Shown here one piece after another: positions 15,815-23,242 of a stretch of 43,425 nucleotides of DNA (positions within the stretch are counted from its first letter, which is position 1; each line of letters opens with the position of its first letter). The position numbers were made by a program, and so were the translations under genes. Source of the stretch: an uncultured Nodularia sp. GTDB lineage: Bacteria > Cyanobacteriota > Cyanobacteriia > Cyanobacteriales > Nostocaceae. The stretch covers positions 1-43,425 of the forward strand of contig CAIWDD010000027.1 in assembly GCA_903911355.1 (NCBI GenBank), written 5' to 3'. The notes beneath the pieces were generated by a model. It made no database searches. It was given only the letters and a program-made list of their open reading frames with translations, and was not told where the DNA came from.

Positions 15815-16168
15815 ATGCAACTAAGACCGTTTTTGATGGGTTTGACTGTAGCTGGTTTGGTTATTCCCAGTGTATTAGGCAACACATCAAAAGTTTTGGC
15901 CGAAGATATTATTTTTATCTTGGAAAATAACACAAGGGTAAATATGATAGAATTTTACGCTTCTCCTTCTGGGGTTGAGAGTTGGGAAGACGATATCTTA
16001 GGGGAGGATGTTTTACGATCTGGAAAGGAGACGGCAATTAATATCAATGATGAGCGTAGAACTTGCAACTATGACTTTAAAGCCAAATTTGCCGATGGTG
16101 ATGTAGTGGAAAAGTATAATATCGATATTTGCAAATTGGCAGGTGGTACTTACGCATTTTATGATTAG
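15815..16168 (+). CDS. Small secreted protein of a cyanobacterial family
   Basis: 117 residues. A signal peptide covers about 1-30 (MQLRPFLMGLTVAGLVIPSV...VLA). The mature part is one acidic beta-rich domain: IIFILENNTRVNMIEFYASP, WEDDILGEDVL, a Cys pair (TCNYDFKAKF...NIDICKL) likely to form a disulfide, and a short aromatic end. I recall similar ENNT...FYASPSG...W...ILG proteins in many cyanobacteria, all of unknown function. A clear sigma70 promoter precedes it. It is flanked on both sides by the paralogous tiny minus-strand genes. Confidence 0.75.
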   Translation: MQLRPFLMGLTVAGLVIPSVLGNTSKVLAEDIIFILENNTRVNMIEFYASPSGVESWEDDILGEDVLRSGKETAININDERRTCNYDFKAKFADGDVVEKYNIDICKLAGGTYAFYD

Positions 16169-16315
16169 GTTTACGTTGAATAATGATCAGTCCCTTCTCC
16201 CTGGGGAACCCAATTGAGTGAAAACAAAATCTGATCTATTCAAAAAACAGTTGATCGCGATCGCCCGCAAGTTACCACTGACTGGGAATATCACTAATCG
16301 AAATAATTAAATACA

Positions 16316-16484
16316 TGATCTTCGAGTCACACAGATCCCCGACTTCTGGACAGATTATATGAGATGATTTCAATTATGGAAGAAGTCGGGGATCTTACTT
16401 TGATCTTCGAGTCACACAGATCCCCGACTTCTGGACAGATTATATGAGATGATTCCAATTATGGAAGAAGTCGGGTATCTTACT
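16316..16484. repeat. Two tandem copies of an 85-bp palindromic element
   Basis: Bases 16316-16400 repeat as 16401-16484 with only two or so changes. Each unit is a large hairpin: AGATCCCCGACTTCT pairs with AGAAGTCGGGGATCT across a 34-nt loop (one arm base altered in copy 2). A related single unit lies at about 31415-31495. The surrounding 16169-16611 spacer otherwise holds only HIP1 sites and no gene. Confidence 0.85.
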
Positions 16485-16611
16485 CACCCAGGTGCGATCG
16501 CCTTGGGCAAAAGCTTTATCATCCTACAAAAAAACGCCCACAGCGCGCCTAATTTATCTTAATTTCTTGTGAAAAAATGAGCAAGATTTATGCAGAGATT
16601 GGTCGGGGAGA

Positions 16612-16842
16612 TCAGTATTGGGAACACTTGGCGCAGAATTGAGGTCTAAACTTGCAGAATTCTTTACCCGTTAACACGTAACTGGTACAGTAAGGGAAAC
16701 TACTAATTTCAATTCTGGCTTTAGATGATGTTGACCCTTTGGCTAGTGTTTGAGTATCTTTTGTCCCTAGAATTTTCGATGCTAATTTAGGTAATACTAA
16801 ACAAGCAGCCGCATTGAGGAGAGTTAGCAATAAAACATCCAT
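16612..16842 (-). CDS. Tiny Cys-containing membrane protein, paralogue of 15212-15385
   Basis: 76 residues starting MDVLLLTLLNAAACLVLPKL. A single hydrophobic N-terminal stretch is followed by a polar Lys/Ser/Thr region, and the C-terminal 25 residues hold four cysteines (52, 63, 70, 73). The N-terminus and the bases before the ATG match the gene at 15385. There the upstream ATG of the ATG-AAT-TTC-ATG string is used, whereas here it is ATA, so translation must begin at the second ATG. Function unknown. The Cys-rich end might have been acquired by frameshift. Confidence 0.5.
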   Translation of the reverse strand: MDVLLLTLLNAAACLVLPKLASKILGTKDTQTLAKGSTSSKARIEISSFPYCTSYVLTGKEFCKFRPQFCAKCSQY

Positions 16843-17128
16843 GAGATTTATGGGTAGTCACCCCCATCAAAAAAAATAGGTTTTTGGGCTTTTGGCAGTC
16901 AAGATAACTAAAGCAATAGATGATCCAGTCTATCCATTGTCTTTAGCTTATATATATTTACTGTAACATAGATTTTTATCAATACAACCGTTGAAATGCT
17001 GAAATACCTCAGACAGTAGGCTATGCATTACGGCCAATCACTGAAGAGTAAAGCTATTTAGTAATATAGGCTCATGTCAGAACAATCAATAAATCAACCG
17101 TTTACTAAAACAATAGAGGATATGAATT

Positions 17129-19102
17129 GTGAATAACAGCACAGATACACCAGCTTATTTATCAAAGATTACGAAGCGAGAAAGCCAAGAATTACAGCGT
17201 TTAGCCGATTACAGTCATGTAGTTTCACTACCAGAAGTTTGGTCATTAGCAGCCAAACAATTTGGTGATATTGTGGCTCTGCACAATCCCCACAATACAC
17301 CAGAAGTGGTAATTACCTATAGCCAGTTAGGGGAGCAAATTCAAAAATTTGCAGCTGGGTTACAAAACTTAGGAGTCAAAGTAGGCGATCGCATTTCCTT
17401 AATAGCCGATAATAGTCCCCGGTGGTTTATTGCCGATCAAGGGATAATGACCGCCGGCGCAGTAAATGCAGTCCGTAGTTCCCAAGCCGAACGCTCAGAA
17501 CTACTATTTATTATTGCCAACAGTGGTAGCACCGCCCTAGTAGTGCAGGACTTAAACACACTCAATAAACTTGGCGACGAACTGAATGACCTACCCATTC
17601 AACTGATAATTTTAATGTCAGAGGAAACACCACCAGAAGACACCCCCAAGGTCTGGAAATTCTCCCAGGTCTTAGAAATTGGTGCTAACCATCCCCTTAC
17701 ACCAGTTCAGGTCACGGGAGATACCCTAGCGACTTTGATTTATACCTCCGGGACTACCGGTAAACCCAAAGGTGTAATGCTCTCTCATAGCAACTTGTTA
17801 CACCAAGTCAAAACCCTGGGTACAATAGTACAACCACAGCCGGGAGACATCGCCTTAAGTATCCTCCCCTCTTGGCACAGTTACGAGCGCAGTGGGGAGT
17901 ATTTCTTACTATCTCAAGGTTGTACACAAATTTATACTAACTTGCGTTTTGTCAAACAGGACTTAAAGGACTTTAAACCTCATTACATGATTGCAGTCCC
18001 CCGTCTGTGGGAATCCATTTATGAGGGAGTGCAAAAACAGTTCCGGGAACAACCAGCCAAAAAGCAACGCCTGATTAAGTTTTTACTAGCAGCCAGTGAA
18101 ACCTATATCGAAAAACAACGCATTGCCCAAGGACTAAGTTTAAATCATCTTCATGCCTCAACCTTAGAGAAAATCACCTCTAAGATACTAGCATTAGCTT
18201 TTTTGCCCCTTCATACCCTCGGAGAACGCCTAGTTTATGCCAAAGTCCGCCAAGCCACAGGGGGACGCATCAAGCAAGTAATTAGCGGCGGTGGGGCGCT
18301 ACCCAAGCATATAGATAACTTTTTTGAAATTATTGGCGTGGAGATTTTGCAGGGTTACGGCTTAACAGAAACCTCTCCTGTGACTAACGCCCGCCGTCCT
18401 TGGCATAATGTCCGCGGTTCATCTGGACAGCCCATCGCTGGTACAGAAGTCAAAATTGTTGACCCGGAAAGCAAAGACTTGTTACCCCCTGGAAAGAAAG
18501 GTTTGGTACTATTGAAAGGTCCCCAAGTTATGCAAGGCTATTACCAAAACCCCGAAGCCACAGCCAAAGTTATTGATGGTCAAGGATGGTTTGATAGCGG
18601 TGACTTGGGTTGGGTGACACGAGATCATGATTTAGTGCTCACCGGTAGAGCTAAAGATACAATTGTTTTGACCAATGGGGAAAATATCGAACCACAACCA
18701 ATTGAAGATGCTTGTTTGCGATCGCCCTACATTGATCAAATTATGCTGGTGGGACAAGACCAGCGCAGCATCGGCGCTTTAATTGTCCCCAATACTGAAG
18801 CCCTAGAAAAATGGGCACAAACTCAAAATCTGCCAGTGACTCTACCAGAAGAAAACTTTTCAGAACAGAGGACATCTATCGATCTGGAGAGTAAAATAAT
18901 CCAGGACTTGTTTCGGCAAGAATTGAATCGGGAAGTACAAAACCGTCCTGGTTATCGCCCCGATGACCGCATTGGCCCCTTCAGGTTAATTCTCGAACCT
19001 TTTTCTCTGGAAAATGGCTTGATGACGCAAACCCTGAAAATCCGCAGACACATAGTCACGGAACGGTATCAGGAGATTATTGACCGGATGTATACCCGAT
19101 GA
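17129..19102 (+). CDS. aas: Long-chain acyl-ACP/acyl-CoA synthetase (AMP-binding)
   Basis: 657 residues of the ANL adenylate-forming superfamily. The AMP-binding loop YTSGTTGKPKGVMLSH spans 205-220. QGYGLTETSPV (adenine and acyl contacts) and GWFDSGDLG follow, and GRAKDTIVLTNGENIEP carries the hinge region. Cyanobacteria have a single long Aas of this size that re-activates free fatty acids onto ACP for membrane-lipid recycling, so acyl-ACP synthetase is favoured. The start is GTG with AGAGGA 8-10 bases upstream. The YlqD gene follows after 41 bp, probably cotranscribed. Confidence 0.9.
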   Translation: MNNSTDTPAYLSKITKRESQELQRLADYSHVVSLPEVWSLAAKQFGDIVALHNPHNTPEVVITYSQLGEQIQKFAAGLQNLGVKVGDRISLIADNSPRWFIADQGIMTAGAVNAVRSSQAERSELLFIIANSGSTALVVQDLNTLNKLGDELNDLPIQLIILMSEETPPEDTPKVWKFSQVLEIGANHPLTPVQVTGDTLATLIYTSGTTGKPKGVMLSHSNLLHQVKTLGTIVQPQPGDIALSILPSWHSYERSGEYFLLSQGCTQIYTNLRFVKQDLKDFKPHYMIAVPRLWESIYEGVQKQFREQPAKKQRLIKFLLAASETYIEKQRIAQGLSLNHLHASTLEKITSKILALAFLPLHTLGERLVYAKVRQATGGRIKQVISGGGALPKHIDNFFEIIGVEILQGYGLTETSPVTNARRPWHNVRGSSGQPIAGTEVKIVDPESKDLLPPGKKGLVLLKGPQVMQGYYQNPEATAKVIDGQGWFDSGDLGWVTRDHDLVLTGRAKDTIVLTNGENIEPQPIEDACLRSPYIDQIMLVGQDQRSIGALIVPNTEALEKWAQTQNLPVTLPEENFSEQRTSIDLESKIIQDLFRQELNREVQNRPGYRPDDRIGPFRLILEPFSLENGLMTQTLKIRRHIVTERYQEIIDRMYTR

Positions 19103-19143
19103 GTATTCTGTCTGCTAACTTATAGAGTGAACGTGAAAGATTT

Positions 19144-19593
19144 ATGGATGTCTCCAACCCCAATTTGTTACTCAAGCGCGTTGTCAATGTCAAAGCCATT
19201 GTTACCCCCCTATGGAAGGAGGAAGTACAACAGCAACTACAGCAACAGATTAATCAAAGTGATCAGCAACTGCAACAGATTGATCTAGAAGGACAACGAG
19301 CCATTGTGTCCATTCAAAAGCAGGCTATACAGCCCCCTAGTCCCCAAACCCTTCAACAAATCGATAATATCCACAGCCAAGTCAATCAAAAGAAAACTGA
19401 ACTCCTCGAGCAGAAAAATCAACTGCTACAAAACCTCCAGCAATTACAATTTCTGGAGCTGGAGCAAGAAGTGAATCAATTCCAAATGGAAGGCTTTTTC
19501 CGTGTTGAACAGGGTGATAACTTAATTCGTAAAATGCAGGTAGAAATCCTGCTGCGCGATGGCGTTATCCAAGAGATTCGCGGCGACATTTAA
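19144..19593 (+). CDS. YlqD-family protein
   Basis: 149 residues. The N-terminal LLLKRVVNVKAIVTPLWKEE is followed by a long Gln-rich coiled coil (about 28-110, QQQLQQQINQSDQQLQQ and so on). A short C-terminal beta segment VEQGDNLIRKMQVEILLRDG closes the domain, as in the YlqD family (PF11068, from memory). The role of YlqD is unknown. It sits 41 bp downstream of aas on the same strand and is closed by a hairpin terminator. Confidence 0.8.
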   Translation: MDVSNPNLLLKRVVNVKAIVTPLWKEEVQQQLQQQINQSDQQLQQIDLEGQRAIVSIQKQAIQPPSPQTLQQIDNIHSQVNQKKTELLEQKNQLLQNLQQLQFLELEQEVNQFQMEGFFRVEQGDNLIRKMQVEILLRDGVIQEIRGDI

Positions 19594-19611
19594 TAAGTCC
19601 CGCTGGTAATT

Positions 19612-19637
19612 CCCCACTTATCTTATGTTAGGTGGGG
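19612..19637 (+). terminator. Hairpin after the aas-ylqD pair
   Basis: A 9-bp stem (CCCCACTTA with TAGGTGGGG, one G-T pair) and an 8-nt loop, between convergent genes. The following sequence ttgacacccccc lacks a long T tract, so efficiency is uncertain. Confidence 0.5.
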
Positions 19638-19652
19638 TTGACACCCCCCAGA

Positions 19653-20213
19653 TCAAAATCCACAACTTTGAGCTAACTTTTGTTTATCGGTACTTTCATG
19701 GGTGCATTCTATTTTTGACCCAGCCCAGACAACTTGCCACATCGGGGGAGAGCTGCTTAACAGCGATCGCCCAAAAGTGGTCATTTCCACTCGATAATTA
19801 ATCGTTTCAATGGTATAATTATTTGAATTTGTTTGCGTGATTTCCACTAAGGCTTGTCTGGGTTGGGGATAAAAAACTGCTACTTCCTGCTTACCTCTAG
19901 CTAACGATTTACCCTCTAAAACATTTAAGGCTAAACTCACAGGATCACTACCTTGAAGAATGGCATTGACATTTTCTAGTGGTATGCTTTGATATTGATA
20001 ACGCCCTGGATATAATGGGACATCCTCAGTATGTTGCACATTGGCAACTTCCTGTTGTGTGACGGGTCTATTGTCTGCCAATGTTGGCGATTGTGGTTCC
20101 TCGGTCATATCCATCCCGGCGCAAGCAGTAGCCAAGATATTTACTAACAAAACTAAAACAACATTCCATTTGTTAAACAACATAAAAGTAAACAAGAAAT
20201 TGAACTTAACCAC
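19653..20213 (-). CDS. Putative lipoprotein of unknown function
   Basis: 186 residues. A hydrophobic N-terminus ends in a lipobox-like ILATACAG. An internal start at residue 11 (MLFNKW) would give a more normal signal length. The mature region contains VPLYPGRYQYQSIPLENVN, DPVSLALNVLEG and ALVEITQTNSNNYTIETINYRVEM, with two late cysteines. I recognise no named family. It is convergent with aas-ylqD. Likely periplasmic membrane-anchored. Confidence 0.65.
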   Translation of the reverse strand: MVKFNFLFTFMLFNKWNVVLVLLVNILATACAGMDMTEEPQSPTLADNRPVTQQEVANVQHTEDVPLYPGRYQYQSIPLENVNAILQGSDPVSLALNVLEGKSLARGKQEVAVFYPQPRQALVEITQTNSNNYTIETINYRVEMTTFGRSLLSSSPPMWQVVWAGSKIECTHESTDKQKLAQSCGF

Positions 20214-20524
20214 TTACATTTAAGAGGTCAGAGTGAGTAATAATGTTAAATTATCACATTTATCATCAAAGTATTCACTTATAGAAGACTGCGGCTGATG
20301 ATTGAAACATCGGCAATTTATAGTTGTTATATACCATGGACTCTAATCTGATCATCAGGTTCCTGGGTTAATTAGTAAATTAATGCCAAAATCAGAAAAG
20401 CACCAAACCCATGTCTTTCCGGGGAGAAGAAAAAATTTCCACGGGAAAACTCAGCCAGCCGAGATACAATTTAATCTGGCAAAAGCTGCTAAAGTCCATA
20501 AACCATCGATTCTGATACCACCAT
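20214..20524. other. Spacer upstream of the PDH E2 gene
   Basis: The divergent promoter region between the lipoprotein gene and the E2 gene. I find no repeat, RNA gene or strong operator in it. A short open frame at 20383-20574 overlaps the E2 start and has no protein-like features. Confidence 0.5.
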
Positions 20525-21793
20525 ATGAGCATTCACGAAGTATTCATGCCAGCCCTGAGTTCCACCATGACTGAAGGTAAAATCGTTTCCTGGGTGAAAT
20601 CGCCGGGGGATAAGGTGGAAAAAGGGGAAACCGTGGTGGTGGTCGAGTCAGATAAGGCAGATATGGATGTGGAAACATTCTATGAAGGATACCTAGCCCA
20701 CATCATCGTACCAGCCGGTGAAAATGCACCAGTAGGATCTGCGATCGCCTACATAGCAGAAACAGAAGCCGAAATCGCCACCGCCAAAACCTTGGCTAAC
20801 TCAGGCTCAGTTACCGCTACCCCCACACCAGAACCAGTTGCGACTACAGCCCCTGTTGGTATATCTTCTGCCCTAGCTACTCAAAATGGCTCTAACCACC
20901 GCGAAGGAAGAGTGGTAGTTTCACCCCGCGCCCGTAAATTGGCTAAAGAACTTAAGGTTGATTTGACCACCCTGAAAGGTAGCGGTCCCTACGGTCGCAT
21001 CGTCGCCGAGGATGTACAATCATCTGTCAATCAAGGTAAACCATCAGCGCCCACACCCACACCAGCACCTACCTTCACCCCAGCACCTACCCTCACCCCG
21101 TCCCCGTCCCCCATGGTTCCTGGTCAAACAGTACCTTTAACTACCTTCCAAAATGCTGTAGTTAGGAACATGGTAGCCAGTGTGACTGTACCAGTTTTCC
21201 GTGTGGGTTACACCATTACCACCGATGGCTTAGATCAACTTTACAAACAAATTAAATCCAAGGGCGTTACCATGACAGCCCTACTGGCTAAAGCGGTAGC
21301 GGTAACATTACAAAAACATCCCTTATTAAATGCCAGCTATTCAGACCAAGGAATTGTTTATCATTCTGGTATTAACATTTCTGTAGCCGTGGCTATGGAT
21401 GATGGTGGATTAATCACACCAGTTTTGCAAAATGCAGACATGGTAGATATTTATTCCCTTTCCCGCTCCTGGAAATCTTTAGTAGAACGTGCGAGAGCTA
21501 AACAACTACAACCCGAAGAATACAACAGTGGCACATTTACCCTCTCTAACTTAGGGATGTTTGGGGTAGACACTTTTGATGCTATCTTACCACCCGGACA
21601 AGGTTCTATCTTAGCCATTGGTGCATCCCGTCCCCAAATGGTAGCTCTAGGGGATGGTTCCTTTGCTGTGCGTCAACAGATGCAAGTTAATATTACCTGT
21701 GACCACCGGATTATTTACGGTGCTCATGCTGCGGCTTTCTTGCAAGATTTAGCTAAATTAATTTCCACTAATCCCCAGTCTTTGACTATGTAA
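20525..21793 (+). CDS. pdhC: Dihydrolipoamide acetyltransferase, pyruvate dehydrogenase E2
   Basis: A 422-residue core of the pyruvate dehydrogenase complex, transferring acetyl from lipoyl-lysine to CoA. Domains: one lipoyl domain (about 3-78) with the modified Lys44 in VESDKADMDVE; a Pro/Thr-rich linker; an E3/E1-binding domain (about 135-175, VVSPRARKLAKELKVDLTTL, GSGPYGRIVAEDV); a second linker of PTPAPT repeats; and the catalytic domain ending in DHRIIYGAHAAAF with His394. The DHRxxYGA form is normal for cyanobacteria. The start ATG at 20525 begins directly with the lipoyl motif IHEVFMPALSSTMTEG. Confidence 0.92.
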   Translation: MSIHEVFMPALSSTMTEGKIVSWVKSPGDKVEKGETVVVVESDKADMDVETFYEGYLAHIIVPAGENAPVGSAIAYIAETEAEIATAKTLANSGSVTATPTPEPVATTAPVGISSALATQNGSNHREGRVVVSPRARKLAKELKVDLTTLKGSGPYGRIVAEDVQSSVNQGKPSAPTPTPAPTFTPAPTLTPSPSPMVPGQTVPLTTFQNAVVRNMVASVTVPVFRVGYTITTDGLDQLYKQIKSKGVTMTALLAKAVAVTLQKHPLLNASYSDQGIVYHSGINISVAVAMDDGGLITPVLQNADMVDIYSLSRSWKSLVERARAKQLQPEEYNSGTFTLSNLGMFGVDTFDAILPPGQGSILAIGASRPQMVALGDGSFAVRQQMQVNITCDHRIIYGAHAAAFLQDLAKLISTNPQSLTM

Positions 21794-21916
21794 GATTATC
21801 TCATTTTTGCGCCCTGCTTGGTGGCAACTCCGCCATCAAGTAGCCATACCAAAAGATAGCACAATAGATAATAATGATTTGGAGGACTTTGCATCTCCAG
21901 GGCTTGGCATAACAAG

Positions 21917-22669
21917 ATGAGTTTAAAGGCAGTTTTATTTGATTTTAAGAGTGTGATTATTAATCATGAGCACATTCACTTACAATTAATAGATGAGATT
22001 CTCATCCAAGAAAATCTCCAACCCCAGAAGCTCGGTGAGCATCAGGCTTTATCCCGCAGGAGCGATCGCACTTATTTACAAGAGTTGCTCAGTTCCCGTG
22101 GTAGGGTGGTTAGTCAGGAGTATCTCAACAAACTCCTACACCAGAAAGCCCAAGCCTATGTGCAGCAACTGGAAAACATCCCCGAACTGCCTTTATATCC
22201 AGGTGTGCTGAATTTTATTAACCAGGTGCGATCGCTCAGTATTTCCCCTGATGATTGCCAAACTGTCAAGCTGGCCTTAATCAGTGGTGCAATTCGCCAG
22301 GAAATAGAACTAGTATTAGAACGCGCTTTGCTGTCGGAGTATTTCTCTGTGATTATCGCCGATGATGACCTGAGCGCCACCCAGTCTCAACCCGATGCTT
22401 ATCTGCTAGCTGTGGAACGTCTCAATCAATTATACCCTGATTTCCATCTCCAACCCGCTGAATGTCTAGCAATTGAAGGCACTCCCCTAGGTGTCGCAGC
22501 GGCTAAACAAGCCCACATACAAGTACTTGGGGTGGCTCACAGCTACCCATTCCATATGCTCCAGCGTCGCTGTAACTGGACTGTGGATTATTTGTATGAT
22601 TTAGAATTAGAACGAGTCCAGGAAGTTTTTTTACAAAAAGATATCAAACTTACCGCCCCTGGGTGCTAA
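21917..22669 (+). CDS. HAD-superfamily protein with eroded catalytic motifs
   Basis: 250 residues with the beta-phosphoglucomutase/PGP-like HAD layout (helical cap after motif I). Motif I, normally DxDGV, reads D9-F-K-S-V: the acid/base residue is Lys11. Motif II Ser is present in LISGA. Motif III, normally SKPxPD, reads TQSQPD with the lysine replaced by Gln156. Motif IV, normally EDTPAG, reads EGTPLG with the Mg-binding Asp replaced by Gly188. The rest aligns well with cyanobacterial homologues as I remember them, and the frame is intact. Catalysis is doubtful. It may be a binding protein or early decay. tRNA-Ala follows 43 bp downstream. Confidence 0.8.
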   Translation: MSLKAVLFDFKSVIINHEHIHLQLIDEILIQENLQPQKLGEHQALSRRSDRTYLQELLSSRGRVVSQEYLNKLLHQKAQAYVQQLENIPELPLYPGVLNFINQVRSLSISPDDCQTVKLALISGAIRQEIELVLERALLSEYFSVIIADDDLSATQSQPDAYLLAVERLNQLYPDFHLQPAECLAIEGTPLGVAAAKQAHIQVLGVAHSYPFHMLQRRCNWTVDYLYDLELERVQEVFLQKDIKLTAPGC

Positions 22670-22712
22670 AATTATGATATGTATGTGAGGGTTTTTTACT
22701 CTCCGCTCCCTT

Positions 22713-22785
22713 GGGGAATTAGCTCAGTTGGTAGAGTGCTGCGATCGCACCGCAGAGGTCAGGGGTTCGAGTCTCCTATTCTCCA
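22713..22785 (+). tRNA. tRNA-Ala (anticodon CGC)
   Basis: A full cloverleaf can be drawn. Acceptor GGGGAAT/ATTCTCC, D arm GCTC-AGTTGGTA-GAGT, anticodon arm CTGCG-ATCGCAC-CGCAG with anticodon CGC (22746-22748), variable AGGTC, T arm AGGGG-TTCGAGT-CTCCT, discriminator A. It reads alanine GCG codons. CCA is not encoded. The anticodon arm contains a complete HIP1 octamer GCGATCGC (22741-22748). Confidence 0.93.
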
Positions 22786-22787
22786 TT

Positions 22788-22895
22788 TGTACATTCTCAA
22801 ATTAAATGTCGCTTTTCGCTTAATGTCGCGGTGTTTTTTTTCAGAGTCAATTTAATTATTCTAAGTTTAATTATTCTAAGTTTTCGCTTAATGTC
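22788..22895 (+). mobile_element. Candidate Tn7-like (type V-K CAST) transposon end relic
   Basis: The stretch starts TGTACATTCTCAAATTAAAT, two bases after the tRNA. It carries repeated TnsB-site-like words: TTAAATGTCGC (22802-22812), TTTTCGCTTAATGTC (22813-22827) and an identical TTTTCGCTTAATGTC (22881-22895). A perfect 15-bp tandem TTTAATTATTCTAAG lies at 22851-22880. A TGTACA terminus, serial TTAATGTCGC-like sites and a tRNA-adjacent location are, from memory, features of cyanobacterial CAST transposon ends. No tnsB, tnsC, tniQ or cas12k gene and no second end were found, so this would be a solo relic. Confidence 0.5.
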
Positions 22896-23242
22896 CCATG
22901 AACTTAACATTGACTATGGATCTAATTTTGTCATCTACCTTTAGATAGATATTTTTTGAAGAAATAAACCACTGTGCCACTTGTGTAAATCTTGTGGCGG
23001 TAATACTTGCTCTTTGTCCTCTTTAAATGTATGATAGAATACAGGATTTTTGAATGTTAAAAAAGAGGTGATCAAAAATAGCCCACTTGATCCTAAATAT
23101 ACGGGTGCTGATAACAATTGTGGTGTTGCTTATGATAACCAGCAGAGGTGAGATATACCACTGATTGATGATAACAAAGCCCTCACCAAGACTAAAAATT
23201 AATGAGATATTTGTAAAATATAAATCTTAGTACAAAACCTAA
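22896..23242. other. AT-rich spacer before hsdM
   Basis: No convincing gene. A 27-codon GTG frame at 23068-23151 (begins IKNSPLDPKYTGADNNCGVA) has an AGAGG just before it and might be a gene fragment, but it is too short to call. Otherwise the stretch looks like degenerate DNA at the left edge of the island. Confidence 0.4.

Noticed and set aside
20383-20574. 63-codon frame upstream of the E2 gene
   Set aside because: Overlaps the E2 start in another frame, and its composition is unlike a protein with a function.
23068-23151. 27-codon GTG frame IKNSPLDPKYTGADNNCG...
   Set aside because: A purine-rich site precedes it, but it is too short and unsupported to call a gene.
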